DNA of 64,000 nucleotides from Alphaproteobacteria bacterium (GCA_012103325.1 WLWY01000013.1:1-64000), one strand, 5' to 3'; shown: positions 9,993-18,340, numbered from the stretch's first letter. Notes: generated from the letters alone by a model not told the origin. Numbers and translations: made by a program.

Positions 9993-10667
9993 TCACACCC
10001 CCTGCTTGCGGCGGCGCATCGCACCCAAGAGAACGACGCCCGATCCGAACAGAACAAGCATGGACGGTTCCGGGACGGCGGTGGCCGCCGTATCGCGAAC
10101 GAGCCAGCTGCCATCTCGGGCGCTAACGTGAAATCGGGGCCGAGGCGGGGTGGAGTTCGGCAGCACTACAGCGTCTGCGAGATCCTCGCCGAAGACGGTG
10201 CGATCAGAATGGACTAATTCCGCGACACCGAACAATGTAAGGTCGCCACCGTCCTCTATAAATCCGCGCGTCTGGGTAAATACACCACCGCCGCCCACGA
10301 ACCGACTCGTTACGCCGAACAGGTTAATCAGGTCGAGTATCGGGTCAATCGCGGAGCTCGCTTGAAACGGCGGGGCGAACCCGGCGTTCGTGAACAGGGT
10401 CGTGACCTCGGCGGTCGTTGCCAATCGCCATCCTTCGGCGCCGAATTGGGCCCGGGCCTGATTTATGGAAAGTCCACGCGATAAAGAGAGATCGAGCCAT
10501 TCTTGGCCGCTTTCCGTATCTTGCGTGATACTATCGACGCCGGACACACTGTCGTTGGCAGATATCAACACGGCCTGCGCCGAACCGGCCGTTACGCCGA
10601 TAGCGGCGATTCCCAAACAAAGCCCAACGGCCATTGAAATAACGTTTTTCATTGCTCTTTCTTTCAC
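9993..10667 (-). CDS. PEP-CTERM sorted exoprotein
   Basis: A 224-residue protein with an N-terminal signal peptide (cleavage near GSAQA) and a C-terminal PEP-CTERM sorting signal: VPEPS, a ~16-residue hydrophobic helix, then MRRRK. Such proteins are cut by an exosortase (EpsH/XrtA type) and delivered to the surface or matrix. The central part (LDLSLSRGLSINQARAQF, GWRLATTAEV) resembles a family of PEP-CTERM proteins with a DUF1566-like fold. The GTG at 10667 overlaps the upstream gene's TGA (GTGA), which suggests translational coupling; the ATG at 10652 is the alternative. No exosortase gene is in the window. Confidence 0.8.
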   Translation of the reverse strand: MKERAMKNVISMAVGLCLGIAAIGVTAGSAQAVLISANDSVSGVDSITQDTESGQEWLDLSLSRGLSINQARAQFGAEGWRLATTAEVTTLFTNAGFAPPFQASSAIDPILDLINLFGVTSRFVGGGGVFTQTRGFIEDGGDLTLFGVAELVHSDRTVFGEDLADAVVLPNSTPPRPRFHVSARDGSWLVRDTAATAVPEPSMLVLFGSGVVLLGAMRRRKQGV

Positions 10668-11296
10668 CGTTGCCGGAATGAAATCAGACCGAGCCGCCGC
10701 CGCCGGACCGCTGCCAGCCCCACCAAGCCGGCGGCAAACAGGGACAGCGCGGGCGGCGCGGGGACGGCAGCCGCTTCCTTCGCCGTAAATACTGCCCAGA
10801 CTTCGAAGATAATAAGGGACGTATTCTCCAACCGGTCCAATCCAAACGGGCCCACTTCGTCAAAGTCGTTAAAGGAGGCATTAAAATTACCCGCCACCAT
10901 GCCATTCACGAGGAAGTCATTGGCGAATTGGGGAATACGAGCCGAACAAATAATCCCATGAGAACATCCAGACGTTAGGCTGGGTATCGAATCGAATTGT
11001 CCCAAAGGTCCATCCACAAACACCTGACCCAACAGAGCTTCACCGGCAGCCTGGGCCGCCGCCGCGGTATCGAACAAGAACTGTGTATTCTGGTCGCAAC
11101 TACCGAACACCGCGGCGCACGTACCGTCGACAAAGACGACGTCGTAGACCGCACCGTCCACTTCCACGCCCGTGGCACCCGTCAATTGATTACCGCTGAG
11201 TTGCAGCACGACCGTGGCATGAGCCGAAGCGGTTATGAGGCCGGCGGCTGAGATCCCCAGCAGGATCGTGAAGACGAATGACTTGATCGTTTGCAT
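10664..11296 (-). CDS. VPxPP/PEP-CTERM-type sorted exoprotein
   Basis: A 210-residue protein with a signal peptide (MQTIKSFVFTILLGISAAG, cleavage near ASAHA). It ends in a sorting tripartite: VPAPPALSLFAAG, a hydrophobic helix, then RRRR. The proline-rich start is VPAPP rather than PEP, like the VPxxP/VPLPA variants of the exosortase signal. The mature part has pairs of cysteines (GTCAAVFGSC, GCSHGIIC) that could be disulfide-bonded. It is the first gene of a two-gene operon whose stop overlaps the next start. Its promoter region is shared, back to back, with the 7TM-AraC regulator. Confidence 0.75.
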   Translation of the reverse strand: MQTIKSFVFTILLGISAAGLITASAHATVVLQLSGNQLTGATGVEVDGAVYDVVFVDGTCAAVFGSCDQNTQFLFDTAAAAQAAGEALLGQVFVDGPLGQFDSIPSLTSGCSHGIICSARIPQFANDFLVNGMVAGNFNASFNDFDEVGPFGLDRLENTSLIIFEVWAVFTAKEAAAVPAPPALSLFAAGLVGLAAVRRRRLGLISFRQR

Positions 11297-11462
11297 GTCT
11301 CACTCCGCCAGTTTTGGTTTGTCTGCCGCTTCCTTACGCCGGCGCCGGCGGAACAATCGGTCACGACCAGCGCTGTCCATTTGGCCGGTCGTCCGACGCT
11401 ATGCCGACGCCCTGATCGGAATAACCGGCGAAAATGGCGGTTTGCAACGGGTTGACGCGCCT

Positions 11463-11496
11463 TTGTCTGAAACCCGTCCAAGATTGTCCGAAATCC
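11463..11496. promoter_or_regulatory. Direct repeat with 21-bp period, candidate AraC-type operator
   Basis: TTGTCTGAAACCC (11463-11475) and TTGTCCGAAATCC (11484-11496) match at 11 of 13 positions and are exactly 21 bp apart, two helical turns. That spacing and direct orientation are typical of AraC-family operators. The site lies in the 345-bp gap between the divergent PEP-CTERM gene (start 11296) and the AraC-type gene (start ~11650). No other gene was seen in this gap. Confidence 0.5.
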
Positions 11497-11512
11497 ATCC
11501 AGGCAGAGAAGA

Positions 11513-11526
11513 AACCGTTAACGGTT
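11513..11526. promoter_or_regulatory. 14-bp perfect palindrome in the same divergent region
   Basis: AACCGTTAACGGTT is a perfect palindrome 17 bp from the 21-bp-period direct repeat. It may be an operator for a dimeric regulator or part of the same control region. Its function is inferred from position only. Confidence 0.3.
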
Positions 11527-11651
11527 AATCGCGGCAGCCGTTGCAAGGTGTGGGACCGGCGATTGCCGAGTGGATGAACGAGCCCATCATGTTGTGCTAG
11601 ATTTGTGCGCGAGCAGAGAGGCTCTACGGGGATTGTGCGGCGGTGCGTGTG

Positions 11652-13376
11652 ATGAGATTCTACTTGGCAAGCCTGCTGATTTTTATCGCCGTTCTGAGCG
11701 GCGCCCGCGCAGCCGGCACATCCGGCGGCTGTGAGACAGGCCAAACGGGCGCAGGAGCGACGACCGGCGGTCACATGCCGTCTTCAGCGTACAGCCGGGC
11801 CGACAGGCTGGCGCCGCTGCCGGTGGCGTTCTTTCTCGACCCGACAGGTGAAATTGGGCCGGAAGACATCGCCCGGCGGAATTTTATGCCTGGACCCTGC
11901 AACGGTGTTTTTGCGGCACCCTTACCGGGACAGGTGCTCTGGTTTCGTTTTCAGGTCGCCAATTCGGATGAAAGCGCGCTGCGGCGGGCCATCTCCTTTC
12001 AAGAGGCCATTCTCGATGAGGTGGTGTTGTTCGCCCGGGAGGGAGACGGCATGGTCGCCGTCGCGCGCAACGGCCGAACCGTTCCGGTTTCCGCGCGCGC
12101 AAGCGACGCGCTGAAACTCTCCCTTCCGCTGACGCTCGCGCCGGGAGACGAACAATCCTTTTACCTGCGTATCAAGGGCGCACTGGCGCCGACAATTACG
12201 CCCGCCATCGTATCGCCTGCCTTTCTTGCCGATTGGTCATCAGCGTCGACAATTATGTCAGCTGTTTTGTTGGCATTCCTGTTCGTTCTCCTGTTGTTGA
12301 GCCTAATCGTCTTTCGGAAGATTCAAGCACGGTTCTATCGTTACTACGCACTCTTTGTAGGCTGCCAGTTTCTGTTTACGTTGCATTGGGGCGGTTGGCT
12401 CAGCGTTATTCCCGGCGTCATGCTGCCGGTTTCCGTCATGGCGCGTGTCAGCGAAGGTTTGGCGGGATCCGCCGTCCTGGCGAATATTCTGTATTGCGGA
12501 GTTCTGTTGAACATCGACAGCGATCCGCCCCGGCAAAAATGGGTGTTTATGCCGCTGACGGGGGCGGCGCTGATCGCAGCCGCTTTGGCAATCGTAAACC
12601 CCTGGACACTCGCCACGCCCATCCATCTGATCTATGTCATCGCGCCGATGGTTCTGCTCGCCGTTTCCATACTGAAAATTCGAGAGGGCCTGCCGCAGGC
12701 GAAACCGGTCTGCGGATCGCTGCTCTGCCTCATCGTGGGGCTGTTTATAGCCACCACGGCATTCTACTGGCCGGCCGATTTCAGCGACACGACGTCGGTG
12801 TTTCATACCCTTCCGATAAGGCCGATGGAATGGGGTTACAACATTGCCATCATTGGTGAGGCGATCTTTATGATGATCGCCATATCGGTCCTCGTGGCGG
12901 TCGAGCTGTCCGAAAAGCAGGCCGCGATTATCGAAGCAAACTCACTGCAGCACGACTTGAATATCGTCAGGCGTCAGCATGCCGAGGCGCTCAGGCTCAC
13001 GGCAGCGTCGGCGGAGAGTTCAACCAAGGATCTGCCGCCCTCCGTCGAACACCACCTCGTGGAAAGAGCCAGTGAATGCGTGTTGAACAATATCGCCGAG
13101 GAAGGCTTCGGCGCGAGGCAATTGGCTGCCGCCTTGGGCGTCAGCGAAAAAACCCTGGGCCGGCGTTTGAAAGTAACAGGCCATCTGACGCCGGCTGCCT
13201 TCATTCGCGCCATACGGCTTGAATTTGCCCGGGATCTAATCCTGCGGCGCCAGCACGACACGGTCGCGCAGATTGCCCATGCCACCGGATTCTCAAGCAC
13301 CAGTCACTTTGCCAAAATGTTTCGGCAGGAATTCAGCGAAGCGCCAAGTGACCTGCTAAAGTTGTCAGAACCTTGA
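11652..13376 (+). CDS. Membrane-bound AraC-family regulator with 7TM-DISM sensor
   Basis: About 574 residues in three blocks. A signal peptide (cleavage near GARAAG) leads into a periplasmic beta domain of 7TMR-DISMED2 type (roughly residues 50-195, with VLWFRFQVANSD and the FYLRI strand). Seven hydrophobic segments follow (about 200-420). A short helical linker then precedes a C-terminal AraC DNA-binding domain (about 475-574) with two helix-turn-helices (FGARQLAAALGVSEKTLGRR and VAQIAHATGFSSTSHFAKMF). This makes a one-protein signal path from periplasm to DNA. GTG starts at 11643 and 11649 are alternatives to the ATG at 11652. It is divergent from two PEP-CTERM genes with an AraC-like repeat between, so those are likely targets. 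Confidence 0.85.
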   Translation: MRFYLASLLIFIAVLSGARAAGTSGGCETGQTGAGATTGGHMPSSAYSRADRLAPLPVAFFLDPTGEIGPEDIARRNFMPGPCNGVFAAPLPGQVLWFRFQVANSDESALRRAISFQEAILDEVVLFAREGDGMVAVARNGRTVPVSARASDALKLSLPLTLAPGDEQSFYLRIKGALAPTITPAIVSPAFLADWSSASTIMSAVLLAFLFVLLLLSLIVFRKIQARFYRYYALFVGCQFLFTLHWGGWLSVIPGVMLPVSVMARVSEGLAGSAVLANILYCGVLLNIDSDPPRQKWVFMPLTGAALIAAALAIVNPWTLATPIHLIYVIAPMVLLAVSILKIREGLPQAKPVCGSLLCLIVGLFIATTAFYWPADFSDTTSVFHTLPIRPMEWGYNIAIIGEAIFMMIAISVLVAVELSEKQAAIIEANSLQHDLNIVRRQHAEALRLTAASAESSTKDLPPSVEHHLVERASECVLNNIAEEGFGARQLAAALGVSEKTLGRRLKVTGHLTPAAFIRAIRLEFARDLILRRQHDTVAQIAHATGFSSTSHFAKMFRQEFSEAPSDLLKLSEP

Positions 13377-13385
13377 TCAAGTCCT

Positions 13386-13515
13386 TCACAACCACCGCCG
13401 CACCGACGCCTTGTAATCTTGATACGCCGCACCAAACTTGGCTTCGAGATAGCGTTCCTCGTGCAGGATCACGCCGTAGTGCAGAGCCGCCAGATAATAA
13501 AAGAGAATTAATAAA
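13386..13515 (-). pseudogene. C-terminal remnant of an isoprenylcysteine methyltransferase-like gene
   Basis: Read on the minus strand, this stretch encodes FYYLAALHYGVILHEERYLE followed by AKFGAAYQDYKASVRRWL and a stop at 13386-13388. That matches the C-terminal end of the ICMT/PEMT-like membrane methyltransferases (EERYLE..FG..Y..Y...VRRWL). The frame runs directly into the RAYT element at about 13507-13515 and no N-terminal half is found on the other side. The gene was probably truncated by the element or an associated deletion. Confidence 0.6.
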
Positions 13516-14244
13516 AGAGACACAATACTTACCTATGCATCCGCCGCCGGCTTCGGTCCCGGTTTCCGTTTCGTGAGCGTTCGCCCGAGGCGCTTCTCCA
13601 GCCGTTTCGTGAACCGGTCTGAGCCCAGGGGGCGGCCGGTGCATTCCGCCGCGCGGATCGCATCGCGGTCGTCTTCGCTCAGGTCCTGGCGCAGGAACGC
13701 CGCCCAGTCCGGTGCCAGATCGAGCAGCGGCTTGACCCTCATCAGGCCGTCATCCTTGCCCGAGAGATGCGCCCGCGCGCTCGACCGTTTCCAATCCCGC
13801 GCGCGGCGTTTCAGCCCCGCTCGCACCGGGTTCAGTTCCACATAGCGCGCGCTAGCCAGCAGATAGGGCTTGTCCATCGGGAACGACGCGAACCGTCCCT
13901 GCTACAGATAGCCGCGCCAGTCCTCGCCCATGTTAACGTGCCGCGTGTAGCTTCGGTGCGCCTCCCCCAGGGCCGCGCGCAGCCCGTCCTGGTCCTTTGG
14001 TGCGAGGATGAGATGAACGTGGTCGGGCATCAGGCAATAGCCCCAGACCGCGACCCTCGCCGCCTTGCAGCCTACCGCGAGCAGCCGCAGATAGGTCGCG
14101 TAATCGTCGTCGCCGGAGAGCACCGGTTGCCCCGCTGCGTCACATGATGCGGCACGCCCGCCGCCGCCACTCCTGCCAATCGTGCCATAGGGTAAGATTG
14201 TGCGGCGGCAAGGGTGGCCTCAATTAAGTTTATGTCCCTGTAAC
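13507..14244. mobile_element. Decayed RAYT element, copy 1
   Basis: About 740 bp homologous along its length to the element at 18.3-19.1 kb. Its ends carry the same inverted motif in weaker form: AAAAGAGACACAAT on the left and TTTATGTCCCTGT on the right, related to the GGGACAC of the intact copy. It contains a dead transposase gene and lies between a truncated methyltransferase and a PEP-CTERM gene. Confidence 0.6.
13533..14188 (-). pseudogene. RAYT (REP-associated tyrosine transposase), inactivated copy
   Basis: Closely similar to the intact gene at 18362-19027 but broken twice. An in-frame TAG at 13902-13904 replaces the Trp of GYLWQGRF. A 10-base deletion near the N-terminus shifts the frame: the intact copy has CTGCCGCCGG between ACCGG and TTGCC, and this copy lacks it (around 14126). 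The HUH-type motif (DHVHLIL) and the C-terminal NPVRAGLKRRARDW block remain recognisable. The start codon equivalent is at 14188. Confidence 0.8.
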
Positions 14245-14310
14245 TTCGCGAACGAGGACCTCAGTGTATCGTCGTTTCGATGTGAAAACTGCATTTATTG
14301 CGGTATTCGA

Positions 14311-14913
14311 TCAATTGGATTTACGCCGCCGCTGCGCTGCGGTGGCGATACCAAGGAGGCCTATCCCGAAGAGGGCGATCGCGGCAGGTTCGGACACGGT
14401 TGTTTGGGCAAGAGAGATGGGCTGGCTAACTGAAACCAAATTGTAATTTCTCCGCCCGCTTATTCTAAAAAGTACAATCATTCTACCCAGATTGTCCGTA
14501 CTAAATGTAAACAATGCGCTATCAGGGGTGAAGAATTGAGGGGCTGCTCCGACACGAATGAATTCTCCATCGCGAAAACTCGCAATAAAATTCAAGGATG
14601 GAGTGTCAATAATCGCGCTTCTAAGACCGAAGTCTGAAAACAGGAAATTAAAGGCGTCAACTAGTACATCCTCTCGACCTATCCCCGTGAGAGACGCGGT
14701 ATCAAAAAATGCCTCGCCCGCCAGCGTATTCCCTGAGCCACCCGATTGTAAGTAGTTCAGGTCCGCTCTTACCGGAATGGCGTGCGCCATGGGGGCGCTG
14801 AACGAGAAAAATCCCAAAATCATCGCACAGCCCAAGGAAGCCTTGGTCAATCGCCGTAGGTTGGCGCAACAATAGTCGATACAGGGTAATATGATTTTTG
14901 TTGTTATCAGCAT
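14311..14913 (-). CDS. PEP-CTERM-like exoprotein
   Basis: About 200 residues with a long N-terminal leader (hydrophobic ASLGCAMILGFFSFSAPMAHA, cleavage near AHA). The C-terminus is SEPAAIALFGIGLLGIATAA then QRRRK, a PEP-CTERM-like sorting signal with Ser before Glu-Pro. AGGAGG lies six bases before the ATG at 14913; an adjacent ATG at 14916 is closer. The mature part is beta-rich without a recognised domain. It is the third exosortase-type substrate in 5 kb, separated from the other two by the AraC gene and the RAYT element. It appears monocistronic. Confidence 0.72.
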   Translation of the reverse strand: MLITTKIILPCIDYCCANLRRLTKASLGCAMILGFFSFSAPMAHAIPVRADLNYLQSGGSGNTLAGEAFFDTASLTGIGREDVLVDAFNFLFSDFGLRSAIIDTPSLNFIASFRDGEFIRVGAAPQFFTPDSALFTFSTDNLGRMIVLFRISGRRNYNLVSVSQPISLAQTTVSEPAAIALFGIGLLGIATAAQRRRKSN

Positions 14914-15251
14914 CATCTGCCTCCTATACGGCACCGCTTCCAAGCGAGGCGAACCGCAAAAAAAACCTCTCCCTAATGCAAAGTGTAAAATAACCGTGGG
15001 AACACCGCATCCTACGAACGTATGATGTGCGACGCGTGTCCCGAGACGCTATGGCGGCGGGGAAATGGCTAGACCGGATCAGGATTGATGCAAGGCATCA
15101 TTCCTGTGAACCCGGTCGCTCCTACTAAAGATAAATCAAGTTCACAGAATTGTCGGATCGCCAAAGGCGATTCCGATCAATCCTGATTTGATCTAAAAAA
15201 ATTGCAGCCGTGGTTTGACCTGACGCCACGCTAACAACATTATGACCTGCG
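14914..15251. other. 338-bp gap with a spaced inverted repeat
   Basis: No gene seen. ATCAGGATTGAT (15078-15089) and ATCAATCCTGAT (15176-15187) are a perfect 12-bp inverted pair 86 bp apart. An imperfect hairpin (GGATCGCC..GGCGATTCC, about 15155-15174) lies beside the second arm. The region holds the promoter of the PEP-CTERM-like gene and the transcript end of the LuxR gene. Confidence 0.4.
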
Positions 15252-16292
15252 CTAGAACGCCCGCCTATATTGTCTCAGCAATCGCGCCAGTTCTGTCTGG
15301 CTGCTGACCGACAGTTTTGCCATCAGGTTATAGAACTGACTGCGAACTGTGCTGAGCGCGACGCTTCGCCGCTGGGCAATATCCTGCAGGGTCAATCCTA
15401 AATCGAAGGCTTGTGCAATTTCGGCTTCGGCTGCTGACAGGGCGTAGCTTCGCATAAGCAACGCTGTATCCAGACGGGCAAAAACGGCGGGATCTCGGAT
15501 CAAAACGATCGCCGTAAATTGGCGATAGGCCGCCATGGCGCCTTGAACGCCTATAGACCGCACGGACACCAGAAGCGGACGATCCTTATTGGGTCGTCGG
15601 GCGACAAAGTTTCGCGCCGCCATGTCGACCGCCTCTCCTGCCGCTGCGGACAGCCCCTTCAACGCGCTGTCCAATTTGTCGTTTGCGGCGGTATCGGAAA
15701 AGTGCAGTGCACCATTTGCGACGCCGGCGCCTGCGTTGTCCGCGAACAGCGCTGTTGCGACGGCGTTCATATGTCTGACCCGGCCGCTAGGGTCGATGAG
15801 CAGTGCGGCTTCGCCTAACGCCTCTAGACCCTCCAGGAACGTCGCCGTTTGGCCCTCCTGACCCTTCAACCGAAACCTGAGGTCCATGGCCTGTTGCACA
15901 ACGGGCATCATACGCTTCATCAGGGCGAAATCGCTTTCGCCGAAATGCCCTTGCGCCGGTGAGCGCTGTGCGGCGATCACAGCCGTATGGCTATCGGAAT
16001 TCAGAATATGGCCGGAAACGAAATACCGTAGGCCAAGAGGCGCGAGTAGGTCGCTATAGAATTCGTCCGCGTCCATCTCCGCTTCATTCAAAATGCGGTG
16101 GTCGTAGCCGATGTCGCCAACGGGAAGATCGCCGCTAGAGGCAACCCTTGGCGAAATCGCGCCATAGTAGCTGAGATATTCTTGGCTGATCTCAATGTCT
16201 ATGCGCTTGCCAAGCTCAATAAAGACAGGTGTTTGGGTTTTTTTGTCGATAATTTCGAAACTGACACCCACGCAGCCAAAAAGGTCAGCCAT
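15252..16292 (-). CDS. LuxR-family transcriptional regulator with uncertain start
   Basis: The last ~65 residues are a LuxR helix-turn-helix (LSAAEAEIAQAFDLGLTLQD, then VALSTVRSQFYNLMAKL). The first half looks like the GAF/PAS-like sensor region of stand-alone LuxR regulators (VRHMNAVATALFADN). The ATG at 16292 gives 346 residues, but the frame stays clearly coding for about 30 codons upstream to 16380 (DDVFDVVQQVYASALDDSSW), the usual N-terminal helix of this family. No ATG, GTG or TTG exists there before the stop at 16404-16406. AAAGGAG at 16391-16397 sits eight bases before a CTG at 16380-16382. The true start may be that CTG. Confidence 0.72.
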   Translation of the reverse strand: MADLFGCVGVSFEIIDKKTQTPVFIELGKRIDIEISQEYLSYYGAISPRVASSGDLPVGDIGYDHRILNEAEMDADEFYSDLLAPLGLRYFVSGHILNSDSHTAVIAAQRSPAQGHFGESDFALMKRMMPVVQQAMDLRFRLKGQEGQTATFLEGLEALGEAALLIDPSGRVRHMNAVATALFADNAGAGVANGALHFSDTAANDKLDSALKGLSAAAGEAVDMAARNFVARRPNKDRPLLVSVRSIGVQGAMAAYRQFTAIVLIRDPAVFARLDTALLMRSYALSAAEAEIAQAFDLGLTLQDIAQRRSVALSTVRSQFYNLMAKLSVSSQTELARLLRQYRRAF

Positions 16293-16556
16293 CGCGTCAA
16301 GAGTATCCCGCCAACTGCTATCGTCCAGCGCCGATGCGTAGACCTGTTGGACAACGTCGAAAACGTCATCTTCATGTGCCAGGATACGATCTCCTTTGCG
16401 TATCTATTTATCGTAACCGTCGGGCGATCCCGCCCTATCTCGAGACGGATGGCCCTGTCACGCCGAGGCTTCAGCGTAACAGACTTCTGCCCCCTCCAGT
16501 AAAGCGATCACGCCGGACGGATACACTGAGCTGCCCCGGATTTGACGGACAGTTTA

Positions 16557-17201
16557 TCATGTCCCCGTTATATTTGACTTCAGATCCTTGACCATCCGGC
16601 ACCCCGGGATGGGAATGCCTGACCGCGTTTCGGCATGCACTTCCTCTATGCGGTGATAGCCACAGGCGACATATAAGGGCAGGCCCGCGAGCGTTGCCAG
16701 AAGTTCGGCTCGAGAAAATCCCTCTTGCCGGGCTGCTTGCTCGCAGTTCTTAAGGATCAAACGACCAACCCCACGACGCGCGTGGGTTGGATGGGTATAC
16801 ATGGCCCGGATCCGGGCGGCATCAACGGAGGGATTAAGCAAGGCTTCGTCGCGCTCGAGCGAATGGCTCCCACCATAAAGCGTTGCCCGTCGGCTCCAGC
16901 CGCCGCAGCCGACGATGACGCCATATTCTTCGACTACGTAGTAAGTTTGATCTTCGATTAGCTGGCCATCGAGACCCATGATATCGAACGACGCTTCAAT
17001 TTGCCGTCTGTCAAGAAAAGGTTCTTGAAGCCGGCGAATCGATAACTCCATTAACGCCGCGATCTGAGCTTGATCGGCAGTCGTGGCATGACGGATTTGA
17101 AATGCCGAAATCCTGTGGATGTCCGCTGGGGAGGGCAAGTCTGCCGTCCCGAATTTCCGTGTTGGTTCTTTTGGCATCGTGTGCTTCCGGGCCATTTCCA
17201 A
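16557..17201 (-). CDS. GNAT-family N-acetyltransferase
   Basis: A 214-residue protein with one acetyl-CoA-binding GNAT fold in residues ~35-180. Motif A is RIRAMYTHPTHARRGVGRLI, with the Q/RxxGxG/A pyrophosphate loop as RRGVGR. Motif B is near GLPLYVACGYHRIEE. The substrate is unknown. AGGAG lies about 10 bases before the ATG at 17201; an ATG two codons later (17195) is possible. It is transcribed divergently from a LysR gene with a 105-bp gap, the usual arrangement of a LysR regulator and its target, but that LysR gene carries a premature stop. Confidence 0.8.
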   Translation of the reverse strand: MEMARKHTMPKEPTRKFGTADLPSPADIHRISAFQIRHATTADQAQIAALMELSIRRLQEPFLDRRQIEASFDIMGLDGQLIEDQTYYVVEEYGVIVGCGGWSRRATLYGGSHSLERDEALLNPSVDAARIRAMYTHPTHARRGVGRLILKNCEQAARQEGFSRAELLATLAGLPLYVACGYHRIEEVHAETRSGIPIPGCRMVKDLKSNITGT

Positions 17202-17306
17202 GTAACTCCTAATATCGCGATCTATTTCGCTTGACCCTCAGATAGCGCCGACTAGTCTATCAATCAAACGGGATGTTTTGTTTATAACGATCAAAAAATT
17301 TGATGG

Positions 17307-18221
17307 ATGCGTAAACTCAGTCTTGGGCAACTTCGAACATTCCAGACGGTCGTCGCGCTTGGCGGCTTTACCGCAGCCGCGCGGCAGCTAAGCTATTCGC
17401 AATCTGCTGTTAGCACCCAAATACGCGAACTCGAGCGACGATTGGGCGTGCGACTGATCGAGCGGGTTGGAAAAAAGGCCTTCGCAACAGCGGCCGGACT
17501 TGAGCTGCTTGAGCACGCACAGCGGATTGATCGGGAAGCGGACGATGCGATTTCAGCGATGAAACGGCATCGCGAAGGTTGGCTAGGTCGCGTGCGTATA
17601 GGTGCTCAGCCCAGTGTCGCGGCCTATGTCTTGCCTTGGCTGCTAAAGGAGGTGCGTCAGCAGCATAGCAATATTGAGATCATCGTCCGTACCGACCTCA
17701 CGGAGGAACTAGCCCCCCTCGTTGCTGACAATTAACTCGACCTTTGCGTTGGAACACCGCCGAACGCTGACAAGCGATTGAAGTTTACCGCGCTTGGCGA
17801 CGAGCCGCTTTTTGCCATCCTGCCAACGTCAGAAGCGGATGTTCCCAATCCCATGACGCCCGAGGCGTTTGCACAACACAACTTGATCCTCGACGGCGTG
17901 AGTTGGACTGACAGGAAAGTCCGCGAATGGTTCCGGACAGCGGGTATCGAACCAAGGCCGAAGATGGAGCTCAATTACATTGAGGCCATCAAAAACGTTG
18001 TCGCTGCTGGTCTTGGCGTTTCGATCCTACCGGCGTGTGTACTCGCGGAAAAGCAACGCGAAAAAGATCTCGTCCTGCGCGATCTCGCTCCGGCGATTAC
18101 ACGCCCCATGGTGTTGGTCGAGAGGCGAGACAAGCCCAATGACGCGGCTCTCGGAATCGTGCGAAGTGCCATTCTAGAAAATTGTGGGGACATAATATCG
18201 AATTATGCCCGATCCTGGTAG
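17307..18221 (+). pseudogene. LysR-family regulator interrupted by an in-frame TAA
   Basis: The full frame would give 304 residues, a normal LysR length. Residues 1-60 hold the winged HTH (LRTFQTVVALGGFTAAARQL..SQSAVSTQIRELERRLG) and the rest is a substrate-binding domain. The TAA at 17733-17735 falls in VADN*LDLCVG, inside the first effector subdomain. The same frame continues intact to 18221. One base change from GAA, CAA or AAA would explain it. A truncated 142-residue HTH protein could still be made. It faces the divergent GNAT gene. Confidence 0.75.
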
Positions 18222-18340
18222 ATTCATATTGGAAGTGCTCCGCGCGAGGTATCGAAGAAGACCTCATGAGGTGTCCGATAGCCGAGGTATTTACGGGGTC
18301 GATGATTGATTGATTTTGTCGCCATAGGAGTAAAAGGGAA
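18222..18340 (-). pseudogene. C-terminal remnant of an IS30-family transposase
   Basis: On the minus strand the sequence reads SINHRPRKYLGYRTPHEVFF then DTSRGALPI and a stop right after the LysR gene end. NxRPRKxLGYxTPxEVF is the conserved C-terminus of IS30-family transposases. The rest is missing. The RAYT element begins at about 18341, so the IS30 gene was truncated at or near that junction. Confidence 0.65.
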
